Positions 49,111 to 57,811 are shown, counted from the stretch's first letter. The stretch is 64,000 bases of DNA from Kineosporia babensis (GCF_021129305.1 NZ_JAJOMB010000006.1:186001-250000), one strand, 5' to 3'. Notes: generated by a model from the sequence alone, not told the origin. Translations and numbers: made by a program.

Positions 49111-49962
49111 TCAGGACAGCTGATAAAGGTTTTCGGACAGGGTTTCCTTGGCCAGGAGACCCGGCGTCACCTTCATCACCCGCCGGAAGGCCGCGATGAA
49201 GGTGCTCGGGTGCGAGTAGCCGAGCTGATCGGAGACGTCCTGGACATCCGCCCCGGCCGAGAGCAGGGCCAGCGCCTGGTGCACGCGCAACGCCTGGCGC
49301 CACTGCGCGAACGACAGCCCGGTGCTCTCCCGGAAGGCCCGGGTGATCGTCCGGTCGCTCATCCCCAGCAGCGTGGCCCACTCGGCCAGGCCCCGGTCGT
49401 CGGACGGGTCGCGCAGTAGGGCCTCGGCGATCGCGTCGATCCGGGGGTCCCCGGGAAGTTCCAGGGCGAACTGGCGCTCGGTGGCCTCGATCACATCGAA
49501 CACGACCGCTTCCGTCCGGGCCCGGGCCTGCTCGTCCAGATCCTTGCGGGCCAGCCGCAGCAGCAGCGACTCCAGCAGCGGGGTGACGGTGATCGAGGTC
49601 GGCCCGGAGTACCCGATCGGAGTACGTTCGGGAACGAAGAAGGCGTCGTGCAGTTGTGCCGCCGCGGTCACCCGGCCCCCGTGGACCACCCCGGCCGGCA
49701 GCCACAGGCCGAAACCGTTCGGCACGGTGAAGATCCGATTGCCGATCCGGGCGGTCAGCGTCCCGCCCCGCACCCAGACCAGCTCGTGCATCGGATGCGA
49801 GTGCGGCGACCACTCCGCCGCCACCTTGTGCGCCTCGGACTCGGCCACGATCGCCTGCGGCGAGGGATCACTCACCGGCACCGCCGCCCCCGGCCGCAGC
49901 ACCGTGCCGCGATCACGTCGCCAGGCGCCCAGGCCGAGATCGTCAGGGGCCGAGGCAGTCAT
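49111..49962 (-). CDS. AraC-family transcriptional regulator next to iron uptake genes
   Basis: A 283-residue regulator. The N-terminal cupin part contains EWSPHSHPMHELVWVRGGTLTARIGNRIFTVPNGFGLWLPAGVVHGG. The C-terminal HTH pair is LAEWATLLGMSDRTITRAFRESTGLSFAQWR and VQDVSDQLGYSHPSTFIAAFRRVMKVTPGLL. It is on the same strand, 77 bp upstream of the siderophore operon, and follows the TetR gene after 15 bp. Substrate-induced activation of siderophore uptake is a reasonable inference, as for other AraC proteins at such loci. Confidence 0.88.
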   Translation of the reverse strand: MTASAPDDLGLGAWRRDRGTVLRPGAAVPVSDPSPQAIVAESEAHKVAAEWSPHSHPMHELVWVRGGTLTARIGNRIFTVPNGFGLWLPAGVVHGGRVTAAAQLHDAFFVPERTPIGYSGPTSITVTPLLESLLLRLARKDLDEQARARTEAVVFDVIEATERQFALELPGDPRIDAIAEALLRDPSDDRGLAEWATLLGMSDRTITRAFRESTGLSFAQWRQALRVHQALALLSAGADVQDVSDQLGYSHPSTFIAAFRRVMKVTPGLLAKETLSENLYQLS

Positions 49963-49977
49963 GCGCCGAGCATACGT

Positions 49978-50592
49978 TCAGCCCCGCAGGTACCGGGTGA
50001 TCATGTCGGTGAGCTCGTTCTCCAGCGTCTCGACCGGGGCGGTGCGCGGTGCCGCCATCAGCTTGTGGGTATTGATCTCCACGGTGAAGACGATCAGTTC
50101 GGTGGCGGTGTCCAGGTCGCGCACCCGAACGTCCGGATGCCGGGCCAGCAGGTCGCGGATCTGCTGGGTGCGGTCCTGGCCGTGGCGCTCGATCGTGTCC
50201 AGTAACTCCTGTGACAGCGAGGCCTCCTCGATCATGATCCGCAGCAGCTGCGGGTCGTCGCGATGGTGCTCGATGGCATCGCGCACCATCGCCCGCACCA
50301 GCTGCTCCAGCGTGCCGGGCGCGAGGTCCACCTCCTCGGCCCCGGTCCAGACGCCCCGGTCGATGTGCCGGATCAGCAGGCTGGCCAGGATCGCGTCCTT
50401 GTTGGGGAAGTACTGGTACAGCGACCCGATCGAGACCTGGGCCCGCTCGGCGATGCGATTGGTGGTGCCCGCGGCGTAGCCGTACTCGGCGAAAACGTGA
50501 GCAGCCGCGGTGAGGATGCGCTCTCGGGTCAGCTCGGCGCGCACCTGACGAGGCGTGCGACGTGCCTGAAGACGGCGATCGGCCGAGGGCAT
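49978..50592 (-). CDS. TetR-family repressor
   Basis: A 204-residue protein with the N-terminal HTH RILTAAAHVFAEYGYAAGTTNRIAERAQVSIGSLYQYFPNKDAILASLL (about residues 25-73) and a helical ligand domain. The ATG at 50592 follows AGGAAGGAC. It is divergent from the flavin/ferredoxin oxidoreductase gene, with 107 bp between the starts, and a palindrome in the gap is its probable operator. The stop lies 15 bp before the AraC start. Confidence 0.9.
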   Translation of the reverse strand: MPSADRRLQARRTPRQVRAELTRERILTAAAHVFAEYGYAAGTTNRIAERAQVSIGSLYQYFPNKDAILASLLIRHIDRGVWTGAEEVDLAPGTLEQLVRAMVRDAIEHHRDDPQLLRIMIEEASLSQELLDTIERHGQDRTQQIRDLLARHPDVRVRDLDTATELIVFTVEINTHKLMAAPRTAPVETLENELTDMITRYLRG

Positions 50593-50638
50593 CGGCGGTC
50601 CTTCCTGGGCGGGCAAAAGCGAGTACCGGAAAGCTGAG

Positions 50639-50654
50639 CTATTGCTCACAATAG
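50639..50654. promoter_or_regulatory. Candidate TetR operator
   Basis: CTATTG-CTCA-CAATAG is a perfect 6-4-6 palindrome in the gap between the divergent TetR gene and oxidoreductase gene. It is AT-rich against its surroundings and centred for control of both promoters. Assignment to the adjacent TetR protein is by position. Confidence 0.5.
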
Positions 50655-50699
50655 TGCCATGAACTGCGAAAACCTGATGGAGGACGGGGTGGCTGGCGG

Positions 50700-52817
50700 A
50701 TGCTGACGGCAACCGGAGGGCCGGCGGCCCGGGTGCGTACGGTCGCCGGGCTCGAGGATCGCGTCGGGGCGGCGCCATCGGTGATCAAGCTCAAGGAACT
50801 CGGCTTCCTGGACGAGGGTTGCCGTTCGGTCCTGGCCGCCAGCCCGATCGCCGCCTTCGGCTACCGCAGCGAAGACGGCTCCAGCACAACCACCTTCGTC
50901 GGTGGGGCGCCCGGATTCACGCGAGTTCACTCGTCCCAGCGCATTTCCTTCTCCCTGGCGAACGGGAGCCGGCCGACCGGCGCGGTCTCCCTGTTCTTCC
51001 TGCTGCCGGGAGTCGGCGAGGTGCTGCGGGTCAACGGCACGGTTGCGGCGGTGAAGGGCGAACGCGTCAGCATCGAGGTCGCCCAGGCCTACGTGCATTG
51101 TGCCCAGGCGGTTCTGCGCGCCCGGCTGTGGCAGCCACCGGCCCCGGCGTCCAAGGCCGGCCCGGTCTCCGGCTCGGGGCCGCTGACCAGCCCGGATGTG
51201 GCCGAATTCCTGGCGGCAGCACCTTTCCTGGCCCTTTCGTCCTGGGACCAGGACGGTGGCAGCGACACCAGCCCGCGCGGCGATCAGCCCCTGGTGGCGC
51301 GGATCCTGGACGGGCGCACGCTGATCATTCCAGACCGCAAGGGCAACAAGCGGGCCGACACCCTGCACAACCTGCTTCAGGACGAGCAGCTTTCGCTCGC
51401 CGCCCTGGTGCCGGGCCGAACCGGCGTGCTCCAGGTACGCGGGCGCGGCATCATCACCACCGACGCCGAGCTGCTGAAGCCGCATGCGCTCAGGGGCGTC
51501 TCACCCCACGCGGCCCTGCTGATCGAGGTGGAGCACGCCGAGGTCAGCAGCAACGACGCGGTGCGGGCGGCACGGCTGTGGGACCCGCAACGGCAGGTAC
51601 AACCGGGCGCTGTGCCAGACCTCATGGCGCTGGCCAGTCGGCACCTGGCCACCAACCTCGCCACAGCCGGCGGCGGCGGTCTGCCCGCGCTGCTGCTGCG
51701 ACTGCTCGGATCGATCCCGGGCTTCGAGCGGCTGATCCGCCGGATCATGAACCAGGCCTACCGATCCGGCCTGGTCAAGGAGGGCTACGAGCAGATCACG
51801 ACCGGACCTTCGCCGCAGGACGCGGTGAGCCCGCTGCGGCCGGTGCGGATCGTCCAGGTGCACCGCGAGACGCCCAGCACGGCCCGGATCACGTTGCAGG
51901 ACACCGGAGAAAACCCGGCACCATTCGACTTCCGGCCCGGGCAGTACTTCACCCTGGTGGCCGACGTGGCCGGACAATCGGTGCGCCGCGCCTACTCGGC
52001 CTGCTCGGTACCGGGCACGGACCAGCTGGAGATCGCCGTGAAACAGGTTCCTGGCGGCTTGCTCTCCACTCATCTGCACGCTCTGGCCGCGGGCGCTTCC
52101 CTAGGGCTGATCGGCCCGTCCGGTTCCTTCCACAGCGGGGCGCAGCCGGACGGCGAGATGCTGCTGATCGCGGCGGGCAGCGGGATCACCCCGATGATCA
52201 GCCTGATCCGTACCCACCTGCCGAAGCGGCCGATCGCCCTGCTCTACTGCAGCCGCAGCGAGGCCGAGATCATCTTCGCCGACGAACTGGCCCGGCTCGA
52301 GCGCGAATTCCCGGGACAGTTCTCCGTGACTCACGTGCTGAGCAGCCGGGACGGCCGGCTGGACGCGGCCGGGTTGCAGGCCTGGATCACCCAGCAGGCG
52401 CCGGGCCCGCAGGCGCACTACTACGTCTGCGGTCCGCAACCGCTGACCGACCTCGTCCAGGACGCGGTGAAGGACCGGCCCGAGCGGGTGCACCACGAGC
52501 AGTACACCAGGGGAGCGCTGGGCGAGATCCCCCGGGAACCGCAGCCACTCCTCGTTCGGAGCGGCGAAAAGACCCTGGGAGACAAGACGGTCGAGCCGGG
52601 GCAGACTCTGCTGGACGCGGGTCTGGCGGCCGGCCTGCCGATGCCCTACTCGTGCACGATCGGCAACTGCGGTGACTGCCGGGTGCGCCTGATCAGCGGG
52701 CAGGTCGCGCTCGCCGAGCCGAACTGTCTCACCGAGGCCGAGAAGGCGGACGGCTACGTGCTGACCTGCGTGGGCCGTCCGCTCTCCGAGGTAGTTCTGG
52801 ACATCGCCGAGTCCTAG
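50700..52817 (+). CDS. Three-module oxidoreductase: PPOX-like flavin domain, ferredoxin-NADP reductase-like domain, 2Fe-2S ferredoxin
   Basis: A 705-residue soluble protein. Residues about 25-320 form a split-barrel pyridoxamine-5'-phosphate-oxidase-like module (FLAAAPFLALSSWDQDGGSDTSPRGD). Residues about 375-610 are a FNR-like reductase, with FDFRPGQYFTLVAD, RRAYSACS (FAD) and LLIAAGSGITPMISLI (NAD(P)). The C-terminus is a plant-type ferredoxin with C-x4-C-x2-C in SCTIGNCGDC and a last Cys in LTCVG. Such fusions may transfer electrons from NAD(P)H to a small substrate bound in the PPOX module. It is divergent from a TetR gene, so it is probably inducible. Its stop codon lies at the edge of a palindromic repeat. 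Confidence 0.85.
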   Translation: MLTATGGPAARVRTVAGLEDRVGAAPSVIKLKELGFLDEGCRSVLAASPIAAFGYRSEDGSSTTTFVGGAPGFTRVHSSQRISFSLANGSRPTGAVSLFFLLPGVGEVLRVNGTVAAVKGERVSIEVAQAYVHCAQAVLRARLWQPPAPASKAGPVSGSGPLTSPDVAEFLAAAPFLALSSWDQDGGSDTSPRGDQPLVARILDGRTLIIPDRKGNKRADTLHNLLQDEQLSLAALVPGRTGVLQVRGRGIITTDAELLKPHALRGVSPHAALLIEVEHAEVSSNDAVRAARLWDPQRQVQPGAVPDLMALASRHLATNLATAGGGGLPALLLRLLGSIPGFERLIRRIMNQAYRSGLVKEGYEQITTGPSPQDAVSPLRPVRIVQVHRETPSTARITLQDTGENPAPFDFRPGQYFTLVADVAGQSVRRAYSACSVPGTDQLEIAVKQVPGGLLSTHLHALAAGASLGLIGPSGSFHSGAQPDGEMLLIAAGSGITPMISLIRTHLPKRPIALLYCSRSEAEIIFADELARLEREFPGQFSVTHVLSSRDGRLDAAGLQAWITQQAPGPQAHYYVCGPQPLTDLVQDAVKDRPERVHHEQYTRGALGEIPREPQPLLVRSGEKTLGDKTVEPGQTLLDAGLAAGLPMPYSCTIGNCGDCRVRLISGQVALAEPNCLTEAEKADGYVLTCVGRPLSEVVLDIAES

Positions 52818-52889
52818 GTCGTGTTTTGGACGTCCATACCTACACCGGGCACCTCCTCGCTACGGCAGCGACGTCCAAAACACTCCCTA
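52815..52889. repeat. 75-bp palindromic MITE-like element (copy C)
   Basis: Terminal inverted repeats TAGGTCGTGTTTTGGACGTC (52815-52834) and its counterpart at 52870-52889 match at 18 of 20 positions. The whole element is flanked by CTAG on both sides, a possible target duplication as for IS5-type elements. The interior 52845-52866 is identical over 22 bp to 8871-8892 in copy A. The left repeat supplies the TAG stop of the oxidoreductase gene. It has no coding capacity. Confidence 0.75.
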
Positions 52890-53098
52890 GCGACCACGTC
52901 GAAGTACGCCCAAAGGTTTACCGGGCGTTGGGGGTCGCGTCACCTTCCGGGAAGTCTGGCTGCGGAATTGAGGACGGTGGGGAGGCTCCCGATTTGGCGG
53001 CACCTGTAGCGGTGGCCTGGGTTACGGACGTTTACGGACGGCGGCGGTCCGGGCGCGCCGACGTGGCCGATGCTGCGGCGCGCTCCTACGCTGACGGC

Positions 53099-53491
53099 GT
53101 GGCCCACCCCCAGATGTTCGATGATGCTGATCCGTTCCTGGCCCGCGTCCGGGAACTGGCGCTCGGCTTCCCCGACGCGGCCGAGAAGGTCTCGCACGGA
53201 CGTCCCGCGTTCTACACCACCAAGGTCTTCGCCTACTACGGCGGGTCGGTGCGCGAGGACGGCCAGTGGCAGCCGCACGACCAGGCCGTTCTCGTGCTGG
53301 CCGAGCCGGAGACCCGGGCGGCGCTGGAGCAGGATCCGCGCGGATTCGTCCCGGCCTATCTGGGTCCTTCCGGCTGGATCGGCCTGGATCTGCAGGGCCG
53401 GACCGACTGGGCGGAGGTGGCGGAACTGCTGGAGGAGTCGTACCGGCTCACCGCCGGAGTGCGCCGGGTGGCCCGTCTCGACGACCGTTGA
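53099..53491 (+). CDS. MmcQ/YjbR-family protein
   Basis: A 130-residue protein: DPFLARVRELALGFPDAAEKVSHGRPAFYTTKVFAYYGGS and the end YLGPSGWIGLDLQGRTDWAEVAELLEESYRLTA are the MmcQ/YjbR signature (a small CyaY-like fold with possible DNA or nucleotide binding). I take GTG 53099 (VAHPQMFDDADP) as start because relatives begin with a similar MAHP; ATG 53117 is an alternative. The role is unknown. It is preceded by about 210 bp without a gene after the palindromic element. Confidence 0.8.
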   Translation: MAHPQMFDDADPFLARVRELALGFPDAAEKVSHGRPAFYTTKVFAYYGGSVREDGQWQPHDQAVLVLAEPETRAALEQDPRGFVPAYLGPSGWIGLDLQGRTDWAEVAELLEESYRLTAGVRRVARLDDR

Positions 53492-53602
53492 CGGCACGGT
53501 GCGGGCGGATCGGCGGTTCGGAGTCATCCCATGTAACGCTCGGTGCTGTTACGTGACAGAATGGAGTCGGGTCGACGCTCGATGTTCCAACCGGGGGCCG
53601 TC

Positions 53603-54238
53603 ATGTCTGAGCCCGCAGAACTTCCCGGCCGGCCGGGGCCGGACCGACGCACGTCCGGCGCGCGGATCTGGATGCGGGACGAGCGTTTTCGGCTGCTGAT
53701 GGGGCGGATCACGCCCGGTGGGCTGATGCTGGCGGGGGCCGGGATCGCCTGGCAGCGGCCGGATGCCGTCGGCTGGTTGATCACCGGGGCGCTGGGGCTG
53801 GCCGGGGCAGGGCTCGAGGCCTGGCGGACCTGGCTGGCCTACCGGTACGCGATCGCCGAACTGCGCCACGCCGACCGGGTGCAGGAGCGGGCGGGCGCCC
53901 TGGAGCACCGGCGGCTCGATCTCGGTGACCGGGATGCCGCCCGTCGGCACGAGGTGGAGATGCTCGCGCATGCCCTGCACGACGCCCACCGCGCCGCCCG
54001 CCTGGCGAAGGTCGGCGAGGAGCGGGTCGCCGAGCTGGCCCGGATCGAGGAGGTCGAGGATCTCTGGTCGACGCCGGTGCCCGAGCGCTCCGCCTCGCTC
54101 ACCATCGACCTTCGGGAGATACCGGCTTCGGACGGGGCGGCCGGCCCGTCCGGCATCGGCAGCTCGGTGCCGATGCCGCTCCCGCGACGGCCGCGCGGAG
54201 CCGACCGCTATCGCGGTCCGGATTCCGGAGTCCCGTGA
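53603..54238 (+). CDS. Hypothetical protein with two membrane segments and coiled-coil region
   Basis: About 211 residues. Two short hydrophobic segments (ITPGGLMLAGAGIAWQ and AVGWLITGALGLAGAGLEAW, about residues 37-78) are followed by a long charged helix rich in A, E and R (residues about 85-160) and a proline/glycine tail. Nothing in it is recognised. The start is uncertain: ATG 53603 has a G-rich ribosome-binding region, and ATG 53582 and ATG 53543 are in frame upstream. An inverted repeat ATGTAAC ... GTTACGT (about 53529-53554) precedes it. Confidence 0.5.
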   Translation: MSEPAELPGRPGPDRRTSGARIWMRDERFRLLMGRITPGGLMLAGAGIAWQRPDAVGWLITGALGLAGAGLEAWRTWLAYRYAIAELRHADRVQERAGALEHRRLDLGDRDAARRHEVEMLAHALHDAHRAARLAKVGEERVAELARIEEVEDLWSTPVPERSASLTIDLREIPASDGAAGPSGIGSSVPMPLPRRPRGADRYRGPDSGVP

Positions 54239-54776
54239 GGTTGGCTGTCCGTCAAGCCTTTTGGTGGTGAATTCCAGGGTGGGTGCTGTAACAGTGCGGT
54301 AAAAGCCAGGAATGGATGCAGTGGCCGTTCTGGCGTGGTGCGCACGAGCGTCCTTTGATGTTTGAAGGTGGCGACAAAGTGGCTACTGGGGAGGAAGTTT
54401 CTACTGGCCAGTTGTCCAATGGTGGGCCGATTTTCGATGCCGTCGCTGAAGTTGCGATTACGTCGTTCGCGGGTAGTGAACATCGGCCCGGTGGTGTGGG
54501 ACGATGGAAGTCCGCACGCAGGGCCGTGATCCGCAGCCCCGTCGCGAAAGATCAACTAACCAGGTGTATCAGGCGGGATGTATCCGTCTCATTTCATCGA
54601 AGACCTGTGGGGGCAGGGGCTGCGCCGGTGCCAGGGGCGAGCCGTTCTCGGGCAGAACGGGATTCGCCGGACAGGTCGCACCGGTGCTGGTGACACGGTG
54701 CGCCAACGCACCGCACAACCGCAGCCGAGGTGGCGCGAAGGATGTCCGAGACAGTCTTCGCGCGGGGAGGATCACG
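54239..54776. other. Low-GC intergenic region before the SARP regulator
   Basis: About 540 bp without a convincing gene; short open frames on both strands show no family pattern. The first 350 bp are clearly lower in GC than the flanks and contain TTTTGGTGG and GTTGCGATTACGTCG patches. A long, AT-richer leader is typical for cluster-situated regulator genes, which integrate several signals. The SARP ribosome-binding site GGGGAGG lies at its end. Confidence 0.5.
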
Positions 54777-57209
54777 ATGAGGGAAGGCGCCGGGCGCCTG
54801 AAGGTCTACCGGGAGAACGGCAGCCCGGACAGACCCGCGGACGAAGGGGGCGAAGGGCAGGCCGAGTTCCGGATCCTGGGACCGGTCGAGGTCTGGCTGG
54901 ACGGGGTGCAGCACTCGCTGGACGGTTCCAAACAGCGCACCGTCCTGGCGTCGCTGCTGCTGGCCCGGGGGCGGATCCTGACCGACGAGCGGCTCAGCTC
55001 GCTGCTGTGGGGGGAGGAGCCACCCACCACCGCGGCCGCGCAGCTCTACACGCACGTGTCGCGGCTGCGCAAACTGCTCGGTACCCGGGCGACGATCCGC
55101 CGGCACCGGCCGGGCTACCTGATCGAGGTCGGCCCGGCGCTGATCGACCACGTCGAGTTCGAGCGGCTCAGCGCCGCCGGGCAGAGCGCCCTGCAGGCCG
55201 GCTCGCACGAGGAGGCCTCGACCACGCTGGCCCGGGCCCTGCGGCTGTGGCGCGGCCCGGCCCTGGCCAACGTCACCGAGCACCTGTCCGAGCTGGGCCT
55301 GCCCGGCCTGGAGGAGGCCCGGATGGTGGCCCTGGAGAGCCGGCTCGAGGCCGACCTCGCCCTGGGCCGCGCCGACCGGCTGCTGGCCGAGCTGACCAGC
55401 ATGGTCACCCTCTACCCGTTGCGCGAGCGGCTGCGCGGCCTGCTGATGATCGCGCTGTACCGGTGCGACCGGCAGGCCGATGCGCTCGGCGCGTTCCACG
55501 ACGGGCGCACCCTGCTGGCCGAGGAACTCGGGGTCGACGTCGGCCCGGTGCTGACCGGCCTGTACCAGGAGATCCTCAGCGGTGAGCCGGAGGTCGGCCC
55601 GGTCACCGAACTGGAGCGCGTCCCGCTGCGGGTGAGCGGTGCCGAGCCGGTGGTCAGCGACCCTCGCCCGGCCACGCTGCCCTCCCCGGCCGCGGACTTC
55701 ACCGGCCGCGAGGCCCAGGCCCGGCAGACCGCCGACCTGCTCACCCCGGCCCAGGAGACCGGCCGCTCCGGGATCGCGATGATCACCGGCATGCCCGGCG
55801 TGGGCAAGAGCGCGCTGGCCGTGCACACCGCGCACCGCTGCCGGGACACCTTCCCCGACGGCCAGCTGTACGCCGACCTGCGCGAGCCGAACGGCGCCCC
55901 GGTCGACAGCGTCCAGGTCCTCGGCTCGTTCCTGCGCTCGCTCGGGATGCCCGAGGCCGAGGTGCCGGCCGAGCGGGCCCAGCGGATCCGCTGCTACCGC
56001 AGCCTGCTGGCCGACCGGCGGGTCCTGGTCGTGCTCGACAACGCGGCCAGCGACCGGCAGGTGCGCTGCCTGCTGCCCTCGGGCCCGGGCTGCAGCGTGC
56101 TGATCACCAGCCGGGCCCCGCTGACCACCCTGGAGGGCACCCAGCTGGTCGACCTGGACCCGCTGGACGAGCCCGAGTCGGTGGCCCTGCTGGGCGCGAT
56201 CATCGGTGCGGCCCCGGTGGCGGCCGAGGCCGAGGCGGCGGCCGAACTGGCCGGCCTGTGCGGGGGCCTGCCCCTGGCGGTCCGGGTGGCCGGGGCCCGG
56301 ATCTCCAGCGGGAGCCACCATTCCCCGGGCCGGCTGCTGAACCGGCTGCAGGACGAGTCCGCCCGCCTGGACCAGCTGCGGCTGGGCAGCATGGACGTGC
56401 GGGCCAGCCTGGAGAGCGCCTACTGGGACCTGGACCCCCGGGCCCGGGCCGCGCTGCGCCGGCTGGCCCTGCTGGACGTGCCCGACTTCGCCAGCTGGGT
56501 GGCCGCGGCGGTGCTGGAGGTCAGCGAGGAGGACGCCGAGGACGTGATGGACGTGCTGGTCGGGGCCCGGCTGCTGCACGTGGTCACCGACCAGCCGGAC
56601 CCTTCCGGCGGGATCCGCTACCGGCTGCACGACCTGGTCCGGCTGATGGCCCGCGAGCGCGCGATGGGCGAGGAACCGGCGATCGAGCGCAAGGCGGCGA
56701 TCGACCGCGCGATGGGCGCCTGGCTCTCGGTCGCCACCGAGGCCGACCGGCGGCTGACCGGCGCGCCTCGCCCGGGTGCCCCGGCCCCGCCGGGCCCGGC
56801 CAGTCGCTGGCGGCTGGGCGCGACCCACGTGCGGGTGCTGCTCACCGATCCGCTGAGCTGGTTCGACCAGGAGGAGGGGGCGCTGCTGGCGGTGCTGGAG
56901 CAGGCTGCCCGCACCGGCCGCGCCGCGCACGCCTGGGAGACCGCGCAGAGCCTGTCCGGGTACTTCGGCCACCGGCACCGGCACGAGGACTGGCGCTCCA
57001 GCCATCAGCGGGCCTGGACGGTGGCCCACTCCAGCGGCGACGTGCTCGGGCAGGCGGTGATCCTGCAGGGCCTGGCCGAGTTGTCGGCGGCGCTCGGCGA
57101 TGCCGGGGCCGAGCGCGGCTACGCAGGTCAGGCCGAGGTGCTGCACCGGGTGCTGGACGCCCGTCCGGAGGCGGGCGGGCGCAGGAGCACCGCAGTGGGG
57201 TGGACCTGA
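54777..57209 (+). CDS. SARP-family transcriptional regulator with NB-ARC-type ATPase domain
   Basis: An 810-residue regulator of the AfsR type. A winged-helix Trans_reg_C domain (FRILGPVEVWLDGVQHSLDGSKQRTVLASLLL, about residues 30-105) is followed by a BTAD domain (VEFERLSAAGQSALQAGSHEEASTTLARALRLWRG, about 125-275). An NB-ARC-like module follows, with Walker A GMPGVGKS (about 338-345) and RVLVVLDNA as Walker B (about 414-422). The C-terminal TPR portion is short. ATG 54777 follows GGGGAGGATCAC. It is the probable activator of the biosynthetic genes that start at 57873. Confidence 0.9.
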   Translation: MREGAGRLKVYRENGSPDRPADEGGEGQAEFRILGPVEVWLDGVQHSLDGSKQRTVLASLLLARGRILTDERLSSLLWGEEPPTTAAAQLYTHVSRLRKLLGTRATIRRHRPGYLIEVGPALIDHVEFERLSAAGQSALQAGSHEEASTTLARALRLWRGPALANVTEHLSELGLPGLEEARMVALESRLEADLALGRADRLLAELTSMVTLYPLRERLRGLLMIALYRCDRQADALGAFHDGRTLLAEELGVDVGPVLTGLYQEILSGEPEVGPVTELERVPLRVSGAEPVVSDPRPATLPSPAADFTGREAQARQTADLLTPAQETGRSGIAMITGMPGVGKSALAVHTAHRCRDTFPDGQLYADLREPNGAPVDSVQVLGSFLRSLGMPEAEVPAERAQRIRCYRSLLADRRVLVVLDNAASDRQVRCLLPSGPGCSVLITSRAPLTTLEGTQLVDLDPLDEPESVALLGAIIGAAPVAAEAEAAAELAGLCGGLPLAVRVAGARISSGSHHSPGRLLNRLQDESARLDQLRLGSMDVRASLESAYWDLDPRARAALRRLALLDVPDFASWVAAAVLEVSEEDAEDVMDVLVGARLLHVVTDQPDPSGGIRYRLHDLVRLMARERAMGEEPAIERKAAIDRAMGAWLSVATEADRRLTGAPRPGAPAPPGPASRWRLGATHVRVLLTDPLSWFDQEEGALLAVLEQAARTGRAAHAWETAQSLSGYFGHRHRHEDWRSSHQRAWTVAHSSGDVLGQAVILQGLAELSAALGDAGAERGYAGQAEVLHRVLDARPEAGGRRSTAVGWT

Positions 57210-57273
57210 GTACACCCCCGGTGCGGTAACTCGCACCATTGCTGGGAACAGCTGACGGGCCTACCGTTTCAGG

Positions 57274-57768
57274 GTGCCGAGTTACCGTGTGCAGCCGATC
57301 GAGCCCGACCTCGCCTGGAGGGTGCGGGCCACCCTGCGCTCACCCGGATACGACTATCCGGCCTACGTCGACCTGGCCACGGCCGAAGGCCCCTGCCGGG
57401 TCTGCCTGAATCCTTTCCGCTCCGGCGCCGACCGGGCCGTCTGGTTCGTCTACGACCCGGCCCGGGGCCGGGGCCCGGGGCCCGTCCCCGGCCCGGTACA
57501 GATTCACGAGGAAGGCTGCCAGGCCTACCGGAGTATCACCCCCAGCCCCGTCACCGGGCTGGACCCGGCCCTGTTGCGGTCAGGCTGCGGCCTGCTGCTG
57601 CAGGGCTTTTCCGCGTGCCCGCAGGGCGGCGGTACCGCGCTCGAGTCCGCGGACGGGGCCGATGCGCTGGGCGCCGCCCTGACCCGGCTGTTCGCCGAGC
57701 CCTCGATCGAGTACGTCCACGTGCGCCGGGCCGACGACGGGTGTTTCCTGTACGAGGTCACCTGCTAG
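57274..57768 (+). CDS. DUF1203 family protein
   Basis: A 164-residue protein with the DUF1203 pattern: YPAYVDLATAEGPCRVCLNPFRSGADRAVWFVYDP, GPVQIHEEGCQAYRSI and a C-terminal IEYVHVRRADDGCFLYEVTC. Cysteine pairs (CRVC) and a conserved His-Glu-x-x-C could bind a metal, but the function is unknown. It starts with GTG, 64 bp after the SARP stop. Whether it belongs to the biosynthetic cluster is unclear; DUF1203 genes often occur alone. Confidence 0.75.
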   Translation: MPSYRVQPIEPDLAWRVRATLRSPGYDYPAYVDLATAEGPCRVCLNPFRSGADRAVWFVYDPARGRGPGPVPGPVQIHEEGCQAYRSITPSPVTGLDPALLRSGCGLLLQGFSACPQGGGTALESADGADALGAALTRLFAEPSIEYVHVRRADDGCFLYEVTC

Positions 57769-57811
57769 GAGACTGCGCGCAGGTTCCGGTCAGAGCAGAG
57801 AAGACAAGGCC

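Noticed and set aside
49067-49813. Long minus-strand open frame overlapping the AraC gene
   Set aside because: It is another frame of the AraC gene and crosses the iron box; the AraC frame has clear HTH and cupin patterns.
54316-54693. 125-codon open frame upstream of the SARP gene
   Set aside because: No recognisable motif, and its composition looks like random reading of intergenic DNA.
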